From Limnomonas spitsbergensis (Eukaryota > Chlorophyta > Chlorophyceae > Chlamydomonadales), in the NCBI GenBank assembly GCA_037349105.1, contig JAYJMM010000109.1, positions 2,369,001 to 2,433,000 on the forward strand: 64,000 nucleotides of DNA. The letters run 5' to 3'. Position 1 is the stretch's first letter, and every line of letters starts with the position of its first letter. Below are positions 19,678 to 29,616 of this stretch, piece after piece. Below the pieces are notes generated by a model that saw only the letters and a program-made list of their open reading frames with translations, was not told the origin of the DNA and ran no database searches. Both the position numbers and the translations under genes were made by a program.

Positions 19678-20750
19678 GCTTCCAACAAAGAGGAGGAGTC
19701 AGCCCTTGCGGAGCTTACCGAGACCTGAGGCCGAGCCCAGAGCGGCAAGGCCGCTGAGCACGTGACGTTACCCACGCCGTAACTGGCAAGGAGCGGGCAG
19801 GCGCCTACAGAGCAGAAAATGCAGACGCAGCGCGCCGGGCTTGTCCTAGTACCCGGCAAGCAGTGGGCCGGCAGCCAGCGGACCGAAGACGGAAGATGCA
19901 GGATTGGAGTTAAAGCTATCGCAGCAACATAGTGAAAATTTGTTTCTCAAACACCGTAGCAGCAAGGCTACGGTAGTGCATATGTTATGAAGATGATGAG
20001 CGAGGAGAATTAGTCAACTCGGGCGATGATAACACAGCAGGGGGCGGATCACGCTGCTACGGCGCACATTTCCTGTGGCCATTGAAGACCAGGCGGCTAT
20101 GGCGCAGTGGGGCGAGAGCAGCGGTTGTTCTTAGCTTAACCTGATAACTTTGAAAATTTCTCTGTTTGTTAGCCAGTAGTGGGCTGAACAGCCTGGATTT
20201 GTAGGATTCTGCGCATTGCGCATCAGCTGAGACTCTGTGGATTTTTTCTTTTGAAGAAGGCCTGAACCAGGCAGATTTGCTGAGACAATTTGAGCTTCTA
20301 CGTACATATTTTCCAGAAGTTTAAAGATTCTGGTTTCTGATGATTTCTGATGGGTTCTGACCCTTTATTGCCTGCAACCAAGCATGACACTGGTGACGGT
20401 ACCGGATTCTGTGTGCCCCGATCAGGCCGGAGAGAGATCAGGGTCCCAGAGGCCTTTGTCAAGTGTGCAGAACCGTGGGTGGACCTAGGGTCCGCCACGG
20501 GTTTCAGTGAATTTTTTCTTTGGTGAATTTCCTTGTGTGGATGTCCTGCAGCACATTTCCTGCAGTGGATTTTCTTCAGGGGATATTTTTTTTCCGACTG
20601 GCTGGATTGCAGTCAGATGTTAGGAGGCTTCAGTGTTAGGGAACTGACAAGTTCTGGGCGTACAGATTTTTCCAGATTTCTTTCAGTACCGACCCCTTTT
20701 TCCGGCTCCCAGCGCATGCCCTTTAGGCTTAACGCTGAGGAGCGGGGGCG

Positions 20751-20994
20751 AGTGAAGTAGTAGGGGCGGTACCCACAAGACAGGGACACCCAGACATTAC
20801 CCCTAGGCAGAGAGACTTCCTGCTAGGGCCGAACCTTACAGTAGCCAGTTAACAGCTCTTGTCTGAAGTACAAGGAGTCTGTGTGTACGGTAATGTACCG
20901 TGTTTATGAGTATAAGGACACTTCTCTAAGGCGCCTTTACCGGAGATTCCGGAGTTTACCATATTGGCACGTTTACTGCTTTATGGTGCGACAG
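20751..20994 (+). repeat. B repeat, copy 2 (244 bp)
   Basis: It has the same sequence as 12399-12642 and is followed by one C and the third A repeat. Confidence 0.85.
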
Positions 20995-20995
20995 C

Positions 20996-21632
20996 TGTCA
21001 CAGTATATTACCGTATACGTGACAGAACCGTTTGAGCCGCCGTTAGCGGCCGCGGAGCCTCCGCAGCTTCTCTGCGGAGTCTCCTGATTTGAACTGAGAC
21101 CTAGAAACCCGCTTACGCAGGGTGATTTAGCATAATCTGTACTCTGAATTGGGCCTGCCGGGTCCCTGTATCCCGGCAATTGCCTAAGCTACTACTTTTG
21201 TCCCTTTTGAAGGACAGGCCTCTGGTGTAAAGAGTATAGGCCTAGCTCTCACGGATACTAGCCCTTGCTCGCCACTAAGTCAGTACCTTACACTTCAGTC
21301 AAGTCTAGCATCACGGAAAGTGGTGATAGCATAAGCAAGTGACAAGCGAGCCCCATCCATATCACTGGTCATCCCCAGCCGACGCGATCTACGGAGCTCG
21401 CCCTGAAGAGCACGCGACCTACGGTGCCGATCCCTGACTACTTGTCCATCGGAGACGACTAATCAGGCAAGCAGTCCCAAGCAGATATTCACCTAAATAG
21501 ACCAGGAGGCGCAAAGCCGACCAGGAGCTCTCGGCGTACCAGCTTCCAGCTGAGTCCGCCCGGCGACAAAACCCACGGACAAAGTCACCTCCGTCGCCGT
21601 TCCTTCGCAACCCCGAGCATCCCCGCTCTCAG
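20996..21632 (+). repeat. A repeat, copy 3 (637 bp)
   Basis: It matches the other A repeats except for one change noted, C to T at 21443. It is followed directly by B (AGTGAAG) instead of by the internal region, which defines the exact A/internal border. Confidence 0.9.
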
Positions 21633-21876
21633 AGTGAAGTAGTAGGGGCGGTACCCACAAGACAGGGACACCCAGACATTACCCCTAGGCAGAGAGACTT
21701 CCTGCTAGGGCCGAACCTTACAGTAGCCAGTTAACAGCTCTTGTCTGAAGTACAAGGAGTCTGTGTGTACGGTAATGTACCGTGTTTATGAGTAGAAGGA
21801 CACTTCTCTAAGGCGCCTTTACCGGAGATTCCGGAGTTTACCATATTGGCACGTTTACTGCTTTATGGTGCGACAG
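21633..21876 (+). repeat. B repeat, copy 3 (244 bp), right end of the mobile array
   Basis: It is the terminal B2 copy, with one change noted (T to G at 21795). It ends GGTGCGACAG and is followed by host sequence TCAGATTGAG. Confidence 0.9.
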
Positions 21877-23197
21877 TCAGATTGAGAAGGGAGTTGCACC
21901 GTCGCAGTGCCCATTTGTAAAGAAATGCCAATATAAAGCATACAATATATAATGCATACACACGAGACCCCCTTAATGTGCCATAATTTCAGGGGGGGCA
22001 CCTAAGCAAGCGCGAGCACTGTTCTTCTTCAGCAATGTAATGGCCAAAGAATGCTATTGATGTCATCAAGGTGAATGTTACGACAATTACATGCCAGTTA
22101 TGTGGCCAAACCTTAAAATCTACGGGCCACACATCAGCTTTCATGGACCATCTACTGGGGAAAGAGTGCAAGAGAGGGGCAGAACGGCTGATTGAGGCTG
22201 CCTCATTCGAAGCGACAGTCGATGTGTACTGGACAAGGTGGTCACTCCGCACTAGGGAAAGCTGGTGGAGTAACACATATCGTTACTTCAGTTATATGCT
22301 AGTGTGCTCACCCAAGTCTCTTATTTCGGGCATAAAATTTGATCCCTACCTGGTGGTGGTTGGCCAGTTGGTCGGATGATGACAGGTATACCTGCCTGGC
22401 TGAATCCAACGCTGGAATTTTGTTTTCTTGCTTTGAGATTTGATATTTGATAGCCAGGTAGATTGTATGATAACCTGAGATGCGCACCAATCAGCTGATG
22501 GGATGAAACCCCTTACATACCCTGCAATTAGGCTTTTTGACTCCAATGCTGAAGTTTGACTGGCTTCCGCCGGAGGCAAGAGGGTGGGTTGCTCGTCAGT
22601 CTCGGCACTGTGGACATTTTTTTCGATCATGGAGGTTGACACTTTTATTGCATACTGAAGCGATTTGCGGGCACCTTTGACCTGTCCCATGCATAAAATA
22701 TGTTTTTGGCCTGCACAAAAACTTGGAAAACACTTAATAACACTGAATGGACGTCAAGTATCAGCAGCAGAGCAGTGGTTTACATAACAGGCCTCACATG
22801 GCTTGCTGTGATGGCAGGACAGGGCATATTTACAGTGCGTTCCTCATGCCAACGAACATGGAGGCACATAATTATAATACGACAGAGCAAATGTTTATAC
22901 AGCATTGCACAACTGGGCAAATAACTATTACGGCAAGGCAAAAATGTATACATAGGCAAAAACCAAAACGGCATTGTGCATTCATGATTTGAAGTATCAC
23001 GACCGTACCGCAATAATGTGTAGCACATTTATTTGACCAAGAAAGCATGTTCACGAGCATTTTTTGCATGCCGGTCATTAATTTTTCATATGACACAAAG
23101 GGACCGCCACCTGACTCTTATCCACCGGAGTTGTGTATAAATCAAATGGCGGCCCTTGTCTGTGCCGCATTCCTAGTAGCCATCATGGGCAGAGAGC
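21877..23197. other. Intergenic region with a possible BED-type zinc-finger remnant
   Basis: It lies between the mobile array and the pherophorin gene 3' end. A short plus-strand ORF (22071-22379) has CQLCGQTLKSTGHTSAFMDH followed by LLGKECKRG, reminiscent of the BED finger of hAT-type transposases, but no transposase core follows. The rest holds no recognisable gene. The pherophorin 3' UTR should lie in the last few hundred bases. Confidence 0.3.
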
Positions 23198-26100
23198 TTA
23201 AAAGAAGCCTTTCGTTCCGCAGCAGCCGTTTGTGTTGGAGCCGGGCGGGTTGCTTCCGAAGCCCGCGTACCAGAAGACGCCGTTGAAGAAGAACTTGGCA
23301 GCCGTGTTGCAGTTCTCGTGGTCGGGGTCCAGGATAAGGGTCACTGTCTCCACGACTAGATCCATGCCAAACTCCCATAAACCCGTCACCTGATCAAAAA
23401 ACAATTGTGTGAGACTTCAAGTGTGAGACTTCACTTATGTATTTTTACCAGATTTTCACAACCATATTATCACAGGGTAGGCGTGCCAGGGGTAAGGCAG
23501 CTAAGGAAGCCAGCTGCAGCAAGATAAGCTGAGAGTTCAGCAGATTTTGCAAAGCCGGTTTCTTTGCTGTCACACATACATATCGCTATTCCTTTTCGCA
23601 TTCGAGGCATTGAGCGGCTTTTAAGGGTAGCTGGGCAAGGTCTAGAGTGAAACCCCACTTCCTCCACACCACCTCCTAACCCTAATCCCAGGTCCTGGCA
23701 ACCAAATGATGACGACGCAGTGTTCAGGACCTTCACCATACACACTGATCCATCACCATCTTTTGACCGCAGGAAAGCTGTGTACCCAAATTCCGTCCAT
23801 GAACCTCCCAGGCTGGGTCAAATCAGGAATCTGGGGAATCCTCGGCGCATGGAGGGCGACACACCTCACATAATTCCGCGAAGATACATATGAAAACATA
23901 TGACAACGGTAATAATTCAAATTCAAAATCGAATGCACCTCACATCTATACCCCTTAGCGGGGCGGTGCCCATGCAGGGGCTTTGCAGCAAATGAAGAAG
24001 CATCGCTTTGGGGAAAATGTACAATTTGAAGATAATTTTTATTTCCATGGGTTTTTTGTAACTGCTCTGTGTATGGTCTTTGCCAGTTCCTCACCTTCCC
24101 AGTCAGCACCTCCTGGCCCTGGACGTAGCCGGCGGGAACGTGTCCGGGCCAGGTCTGAGTAGAGTAGGAGGGCTGCTTGTTGGTGCCTGAGATGGCCGCG
24201 ATGGTGCCTCGGCAGAGAGCTGCGAGACAAGAGGCAGAGTCAAAGAGGAACATGCGTGATGAGAGGGTGGGGGCAGGCCCACTGGGTTTCAAAGGCAATC
24301 ACAATAAATCTTGATGCTTATTTCAGTATGCACCAGGCCGCCTTTGGAGGGCTTGCCTGTCGGCCACCACAAGACCGATGGGGACCCAACCGTAGCTGGC
24401 CTATGGCCGTGGTCACCACGGCATGGTGGACCAAGCAGCAGGGCTTGCTGCACCGGTCTCCCATGGCCGTAGGCTGTAATGCATCTGAATTGTAGCAGAA
24501 GCGCTCTAATTATACAATGAGAAACTGACTCCCAGGTCCCGTGGGGATTATTGGGGATGCCCTGTTCCCCTGTTCCCTGGGGATCTCTACGGGCTCTCAG
24601 TGCAAGTGATGACTGCACACTTGTAACAGCGTATGCACAACCTCCCAATGCCCCCTTTCGATTAGGTGCAGGCCGAGCAAACCAAAGGACAGAGAAATCC
24701 AGTCATGGTGTCTGCAATAGAGATCTGCAACCTGTTTGAGAGAGGCCATCTTGGCTGGGTTGCTGCTTTACCTTGCTATCGTTTAGGTGTCAGTCTACTC
24801 GCATGCACGTATTTGCAAAGGGATCGTGGGCTGCTATACCAGGATGCCCTCTTTTGGCAATAGATGACCCCAATGGATGCAGCCAGGCAGCTGCAGGGGC
24901 CAGCATGCACATTGCCAGCATGCATACAACTTACATGCATGCACACTGCCAGCATGCACACTGCCAGCATGCACACTGCCAGCATGCATACAACTTTCAT
25001 GCATGCATACACGAAGCTGTTGCCACTCGCTATCCACCAAGGGATAGCGCGCCTGCTTTAAGGCATTACTAACGGTTGAGCATGAACTCGACCTTCTCTA
25101 TGAAGACGTCGCAGCAGCCCCACTGGCTGTTGCATGCCAGATTGTCAGTAATCACCAGCCGCACGATGTTGCTTTCAGAGCCAAAGGCAGTCATTTCATA
25201 TGGGAAGCCCTGGGAACAGCAGTGGATGAGACAAATCGGTGAAGGGGGCAAAGCGAGCCATAGGCAATCATCACAGGAGGGGAGGACCGGGAAACAGCAA
25301 TGGATGAAGTTTGTGAGAGCAAGGAACGAAGTAATAAAAAGGTAGTCATCTCATACACATAGCCTGGGAAACAGAGACAGATGAGATGGACAGGTCAAAG
25401 GGGGGATACCAGTCATGGGATGTGTGAACATGTGTTCACACCTGTGTTCACATGTATCCCCATCAGCAGCCAGCCTCTGTGTCTGCGAGGCTGTTCTTAC
25501 TGCAGTTTTGGTCCCTGAATTGGAGCTACAATTTAGATATGACCTAGCCGAAACAATCCAGTTCAAGCTCCGGCGGCTGTGTGATTCAGTAAAGCTGCTG
25601 GTGTCAAAAGAGTGCCAATTTTTATGTAACCATCTCTTTGCCAGTGCCCTTGCCAAAGCCTCCGTTTCATGCCGTGCCCCCTCCAAGCGGATCTATGGAC
25701 AAACCTCTACACCAGTGCCCTTGCCATAGCCTCCGTTCGCTGCCGTGTTGCCGGGGTAGCAGGAGTGGGGAAAGTCCAGGAAGGGCGGAGGGGGAGGGGG
25801 GAGGAGGGGAGGGGGGAGGGGGCGAGGGAGGAGGAGGAGGGGGGGGAGAGGGGGGAGGAGGAGAGGGGGAAGGGGGGAGAGGAGGGGACGGGGGTGGGGG
25901 CGAGGGAGGCAGAGGAGGGGAGGGAGGAAGAGGGGACGGCGGCTGCGGCGGGCTCAAGTCTCGGCAGGCGACCGAGCTATCGTCAAACGAGCAGCCACAG
26001 GAGTCTGCCACAGCCAGGGTGAAGCCGCAGGTGTACTGATTGTAGCCGACGGCACCTTGGATGTCCTGCAGGGGAGAACGGGCAGAGGGAGGTTCCAGAG

Positions 26101-29100
26101 GGAGGTTCCAGAGGGAGGTTCCAGAGGGAGGTTCCAGAGGGAGGTACCAGAGGGAGGTTCCAGAGGGAGGTTCCAGAGGGAGGTTCCAGAGGGAGGTTCC
26201 AGAGGGAGGTTCCAGAGGGAGGTTCCAGAGGGAGGTTCCAGAGGGAGGTACCAGAGGGAGGTTCCAGAGGGAGTTTCCAGAGGGAGGTTCCAGAGGGAGG
26301 TTCCAGAGGGAGGTTCCAGAGGGAGGTTCCAAAGGGAGGTTCCAGAGGGAGGTTCCAGAGGGAGGTTCCAGAGGGAGGTTCCAGAGGGAGGTTCCAGAGG
26401 GAGGTTCCAGAGGGAGGTTCCAGAAAAGTCCATGGGCAGTGCATGCTCATCTTTCCAACAGTGCTAGTTTCAGTGCACACGAGGCCGCCTTTGGCAGGCA
26501 GCAGGGAGGCCACCGCTGGGGCGATGGGAGCGAAATTTAGATCGGCCACCCGCCAGCGGGCCCTAACGCATTAACGCTTGCTGCACCTGGCTTTGCAGGC
26601 CCTTGGTCGGGTAGAAGTTGAATCGCTGAAGTTTATTTAAAGCACCCTAAAATGAACGGTGTTGTAACATCAAGCGGATCTAATCTGTGGACCACACACC
26701 TCGAAGTGTACCAGTAAGGACATCGACACCAACACCAACAGAAACAGGTGTTTCTTTTTTCGTGGCTCAGCTACATATCAGCTACATCCTGACCTCTGGC
26801 CGAAGGCCCATGTTGTGGCCAGCCATGCTGCTCAGCTCTCCAGTCTTAAGTCAGGCAAGGTTTGGTCCAATCGGGCCTTTCGCGGCCCCGGAGCGGCCTG
26901 CTGAAGGTGGCCTCGTAGCCGAAAAACATGACACTGTACCCTAAACCCAAAACCCAAAACAACGGTTAGGGTCTCATCTGCCTTCAGGGCTTACAAGGGT
27001 AGATACCGTTTTTTAAGGTTTAACTATTCTTACAACATTTGCACCAGTACCGGTACCAATCCGGTACCGCAGAAATTCATTGTTCGATTTTCCTTTTACA
27101 GATACTGATGCTCTGCCGCACTTGTTGAGATGAAACAAATGCACATTGAGTTATGAGGCTGAAGGTATCAAGATGCAGTCTTTGGATGAGCACCCTGGTT
27201 GTGCTATTTTCAAATTATGAATGAGGTGAACTTTAGTTGTTAGTGCTGACTGGGTTTATCGGCGGCTGGGTGAGGGGGGCAAGGAGCTGACTAGCAGGGG
27301 GATGCGCTCGGTGAGCAAAGCATTCAGCAAACCTCTGCCCCAGAGCAGGTTCAAACGAAAATTGCACTCAACGAAAATTGCATCCACTGCTTTACTTTCG
27401 CCTATATGCCTGCTCATTTTCATTCGTAAAGCAGCCTTCTTTATTTGCCTAACCTTATTTGCCTAAATGTCCATGTGACCATGCGTGCATGGGATGCAGT
27501 GGTCTGTGCCACGATTTGCTCACCACAAGTGCGTCGAATGGGGTGAAGCTACTGCATACAGCGGTGGTCTCGGTGGAGCCAGCAACACAGACTGATTTAC
27601 ATATACCCGGCTTGGAAGAGATCTCACAGGCATACATGAGGCGCTTGTCCCCCAAGACGTTTTCACTGTACATGTCCATGTATGTCGCCAGGGCGGCACA
27701 TGTGGCAGCACTGGGGAAAGGGGGCTGGGTGGGGTTGGTGGGTGCCCTGGTGACGCAGAACTCAACGCAGATCTTGCATGAAGGAAGGGGAGGAGAGGGA
27801 GAAGGGCTAGGGGGACCGGGAGGAGGAGGGCAAGGGAGGGGAGGAGGAGGAGGGGGAGGAGGGGGAGGAGGGGGAGGAGGAGGGAAGGGAGGGGGAGGAG
27901 AGGGAGGGGGAGGGGGAGGGGGAGACGGAGGAGGCGGAGGAAGCGGGGATGGGGGACGAGGAGATGGAGGAGGAGAAGGGGAAGGGGAAGGGGGAGGGGG
28001 AGACGGAGGAGGAGGAGGGGAAAGGGAGGGGGTAGGGGGTAGAGGAGGGAGAGGGCTGGGAGGCAAAGGGGGGAGGGGAGGCGACGGCGAAGGCGGCATG
28101 TTGACGGGGCAGCAGACGGGAGGCATGTCCGTCTCCACAGCGTAGTTGATAGGGAAGTAGTAGGGTCCCTGCCATGGCTGAAAGAACTGTCCCATGGTCG
28201 GGCAGGCAACAGCCTTTGACTTATAACAGATGGTGGATCCAGACATGGAGGGTATGATGTCCATGTTGTAGGACTTGATAGCAGACCCCGAGGTGAAGGT
28301 GTTCCACTTAACACTGGCAGCCTTGAGGGTGCCACTGATGAAGATGCCGTCTTTGGGATCGAAGTCAGACTTGCAAGCTTCCTCTGTAGGAGGGCAGAGG
28401 GGCAGCTGGAGGCATCAGGCAGGCCCATGAGGAGAAACGGGAGCCAACCGTTCAGTGTAAAGGGTTAAGACTTAAAGAGGATAAACCAGGCTTGGCGTCT
28501 AAGTCGGACTAGCAGGACTCCTCTACGGAGGGTAGGAGGGAGGAGGAAGATCAGGCTCATGGTCTACTGCAGCCTGGAGTTTGTAGCTGGTCAGGCTTCA
28601 TTTTTTCATTTATGGAATGTCAACAAAATGGAAATTAAATTTCTTGTGACCGACTCTCTGCATTAGGCGTGTACCGCCCAGTCTTGACAAGAAGTCGTAG
28701 CGGGCAAGGAAACTGAACAATCCGGATTTAATATTCAACTCACCAGCGCCCATGATGAGGCGTGTCCTGCCATATCTTGACAGCAAGTTGTAGCAGTTGG
28801 TGGCCCCTGGTCTGAATCCCTTCCAAGCGATGGTCATGCAGTACATGCCTGGCTGCGTCATGACGGGGACGGTGAGCTCATATGGGAGAGAGGTTGACGA
28901 GTAGTCGGTGCAGCGGTGATAGGGGAAGGAGGGGCCGACAAGCACAGGGGAGGGGACAGGGGTGGGCAAAGGGGAGGGCATGGGAGAGGGCATGGGCGAC
29001 GGCATGGGGGTGGGGACGGGAGAGGGCGTGGAAGAGGGCATGGCGGAGGGGACGGGAGAGGGGATGGGGGAGGGAATGGGGGATGGGACAGTAGAGGGAA

Positions 29101-29146
29101 TGGGGGAGGGGAGGGGAGAGGGGATGGGCGAGCGCGAGCGAGCGTT
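23198..29146 (-). CDS. Pherophorin-like extracellular-matrix glycoprotein, multi-domain (5' end not found)
   Basis: Proposed minus-strand exons are 29146-28744, 28383-27524, 26065-25705, 25209-25074, 24219-24095 and 23389-23198 (stop TAA at 23198-23200). Donors include GTGAGT, GTGAGC and GTGAGG. Phases agree throughout except in the third exon. The order is a hinge of SPxP repeats, a pherophorin domain (FPYHRC...YCMTIAWKG... ending PPVCCPVN), a hinge of PPSP repeats, a domain with [10 protein letters not shown] and CSSFTPFD then [19 protein letters not shown], a third PPSP hinge, and a last domain with [42 protein letters not shown] and [17 protein letters not shown]. Pherophorins are secreted Hyp-rich glycoproteins of the volvocine cell wall and matrix. 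The third exon is 361 nt; the hinge frame and the following domain frame differ by one base, so a 1-nt indel in the C-run hinge (sequence error or mutation) is likely. No signal peptide exon was located; a chromovirus remnant begins 268 bp upstream. Confidence 0.75.
24895..25010. repeat. Short tandem repeat in a pherophorin intron
   Basis: About four copies of a 15-16 bp unit (CAGCATGCACACTGC-like) are flanked by related CATGCATACAACTTTCATGC segments, within the intron 24220-25073. The ORFs it opens on both strands are not credible genes. Confidence 0.7.
26077..26424. repeat. 13-bp minisatellite next to a pherophorin splice acceptor
   Basis: About 26 tandem copies of GGTTCCAGAGGGA (with GGTACC, GTTTCC and CAAAGG variants) fill the 3' end of the pherophorin intron 26066-27523, ending about 12 bases from the acceptor at 26066-26067. 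The period is not a multiple of 3, yet all frames stay open, giving spurious ORFs on both strands. Confidence 0.9.
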
Positions 29147-29413
29147 CTGTGACACCGACGCCTTCCCCCGATGCATCGCCAAAAAAATTGTGTGGCAAGC
29201 AAGCCTCTGAGACTGTGCCGACCATGTGGAGGGCATCGGCGGTGCGACTCGAGGGTTTGTGTGGCGAAATGATGTAGTAGCAACTAGTAGTCTGGCTGTA
29301 GCATTTCTTCGTTGGTTCCAGTCCGATTTCAGTGGAAACACGGAATCCTTCGCGGCCAACTGCGTTTCAACCAACCCCGATTAAGGAATCCAAAATCGCC
29401 AGTGGATACACAG
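29147..29413. other. Gap between the pherophorin exons and the chromovirus remnant
   Basis: The minus-strand frame of the first recognised pherophorin exon stays open upstream to an ATG at 29374, but the translation does not look like a signal peptide. The true 5' exon was not found. There is nothing else of note. Confidence 0.3.
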
Positions 29414-29502
29414 CCTAAGGAGGCACAGACAGTATAGAGCGAGGCGGTGCTCTTTACAACATAATTATTATAGTACTTCTGCACCAGGTGTGCAGGTTGC
29501 TA
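29414..29502 (+). repeat. Truncated 5' LTR of the chromovirus
   Basis: This 89-bp block starts CCTAAGGAGGCACAGACAG and matches 39106-39194 with one difference (T versus A in TAGTACTTCT/TAGTACATCT). The upstream LTR part found at the 3' end is absent here. Confidence 0.75.
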
Positions 29503-29616
29503 CATTGATTGGTCTGGTCGGCTCTGGTGGAAGCCGAAGTACCGGTAAGCCATGGCAACCCATGCAACGCGAAGTTTAAACTACTTCAATCACAACTCAA
29601 CCTTATCCTCACATAG

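Larger units (their letters stand above)
4292..21876 (+). mobile_element. Tandem dimer of a non-autonomous split-direct-repeat (PAT/Kangaroo/DIRS-like) retroelement
   Basis: The order is A(4292-4928)-internal-B(12399-12642)-C-A(12644-13280)-internal-B(20751-20994)-C-A(20996-21632)-B(21633-21876). The unit is 8,352 bp. A single element would read A1-internal-B1-A2-B2, the split direct repeat layout known from PAT elements of nematodes and Kangaroo of Volvox, which are tyrosine-recombinase retrotransposons. Here the internal region encodes only Gag-like and repeat-rich proteins. No reverse transcriptase, RNase H, tyrosine recombinase or integrase was seen, so it must be mobilised in trans. The two units are almost identical by eye (one difference noted, T5806 versus A14158). 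Both outer flanks carry TCA next to the element (left ...GTCA, right TCAG...). An ordinary LTR model does not explain why the right end is B while the left end is A. Confidence 0.75.

Noticed and set aside
4292..21876. Classic LTR retrotransposon with 881-bp LTRs and a tandem duplication
   Set aside because: B plus A would be the LTR, but the left end starts at A without B, and the right end has A followed by B. This matches split direct repeats, and no tRNA primer site or integrase is present.
26057..26549. Repeat proteins ([13 protein letters not shown] on plus, [13 protein letters not shown] on minus)
   Set aside because: They come from the intronic 13-bp minisatellite, which is open in all frames; there are no other coding features.
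27459..28145. Gly-rich plus-strand ORF opposite the pherophorin hinge
   Set aside because: It is the antisense of the PPSP hinge. The minus strand has Cys-bearing pherophorin domains on both sides and matching splice sites.
28882..29210. Gly-rich plus-strand ORFs ([13 protein letters not shown] type)
   Set aside because: They are the antisense of the SPxP pherophorin hinge.
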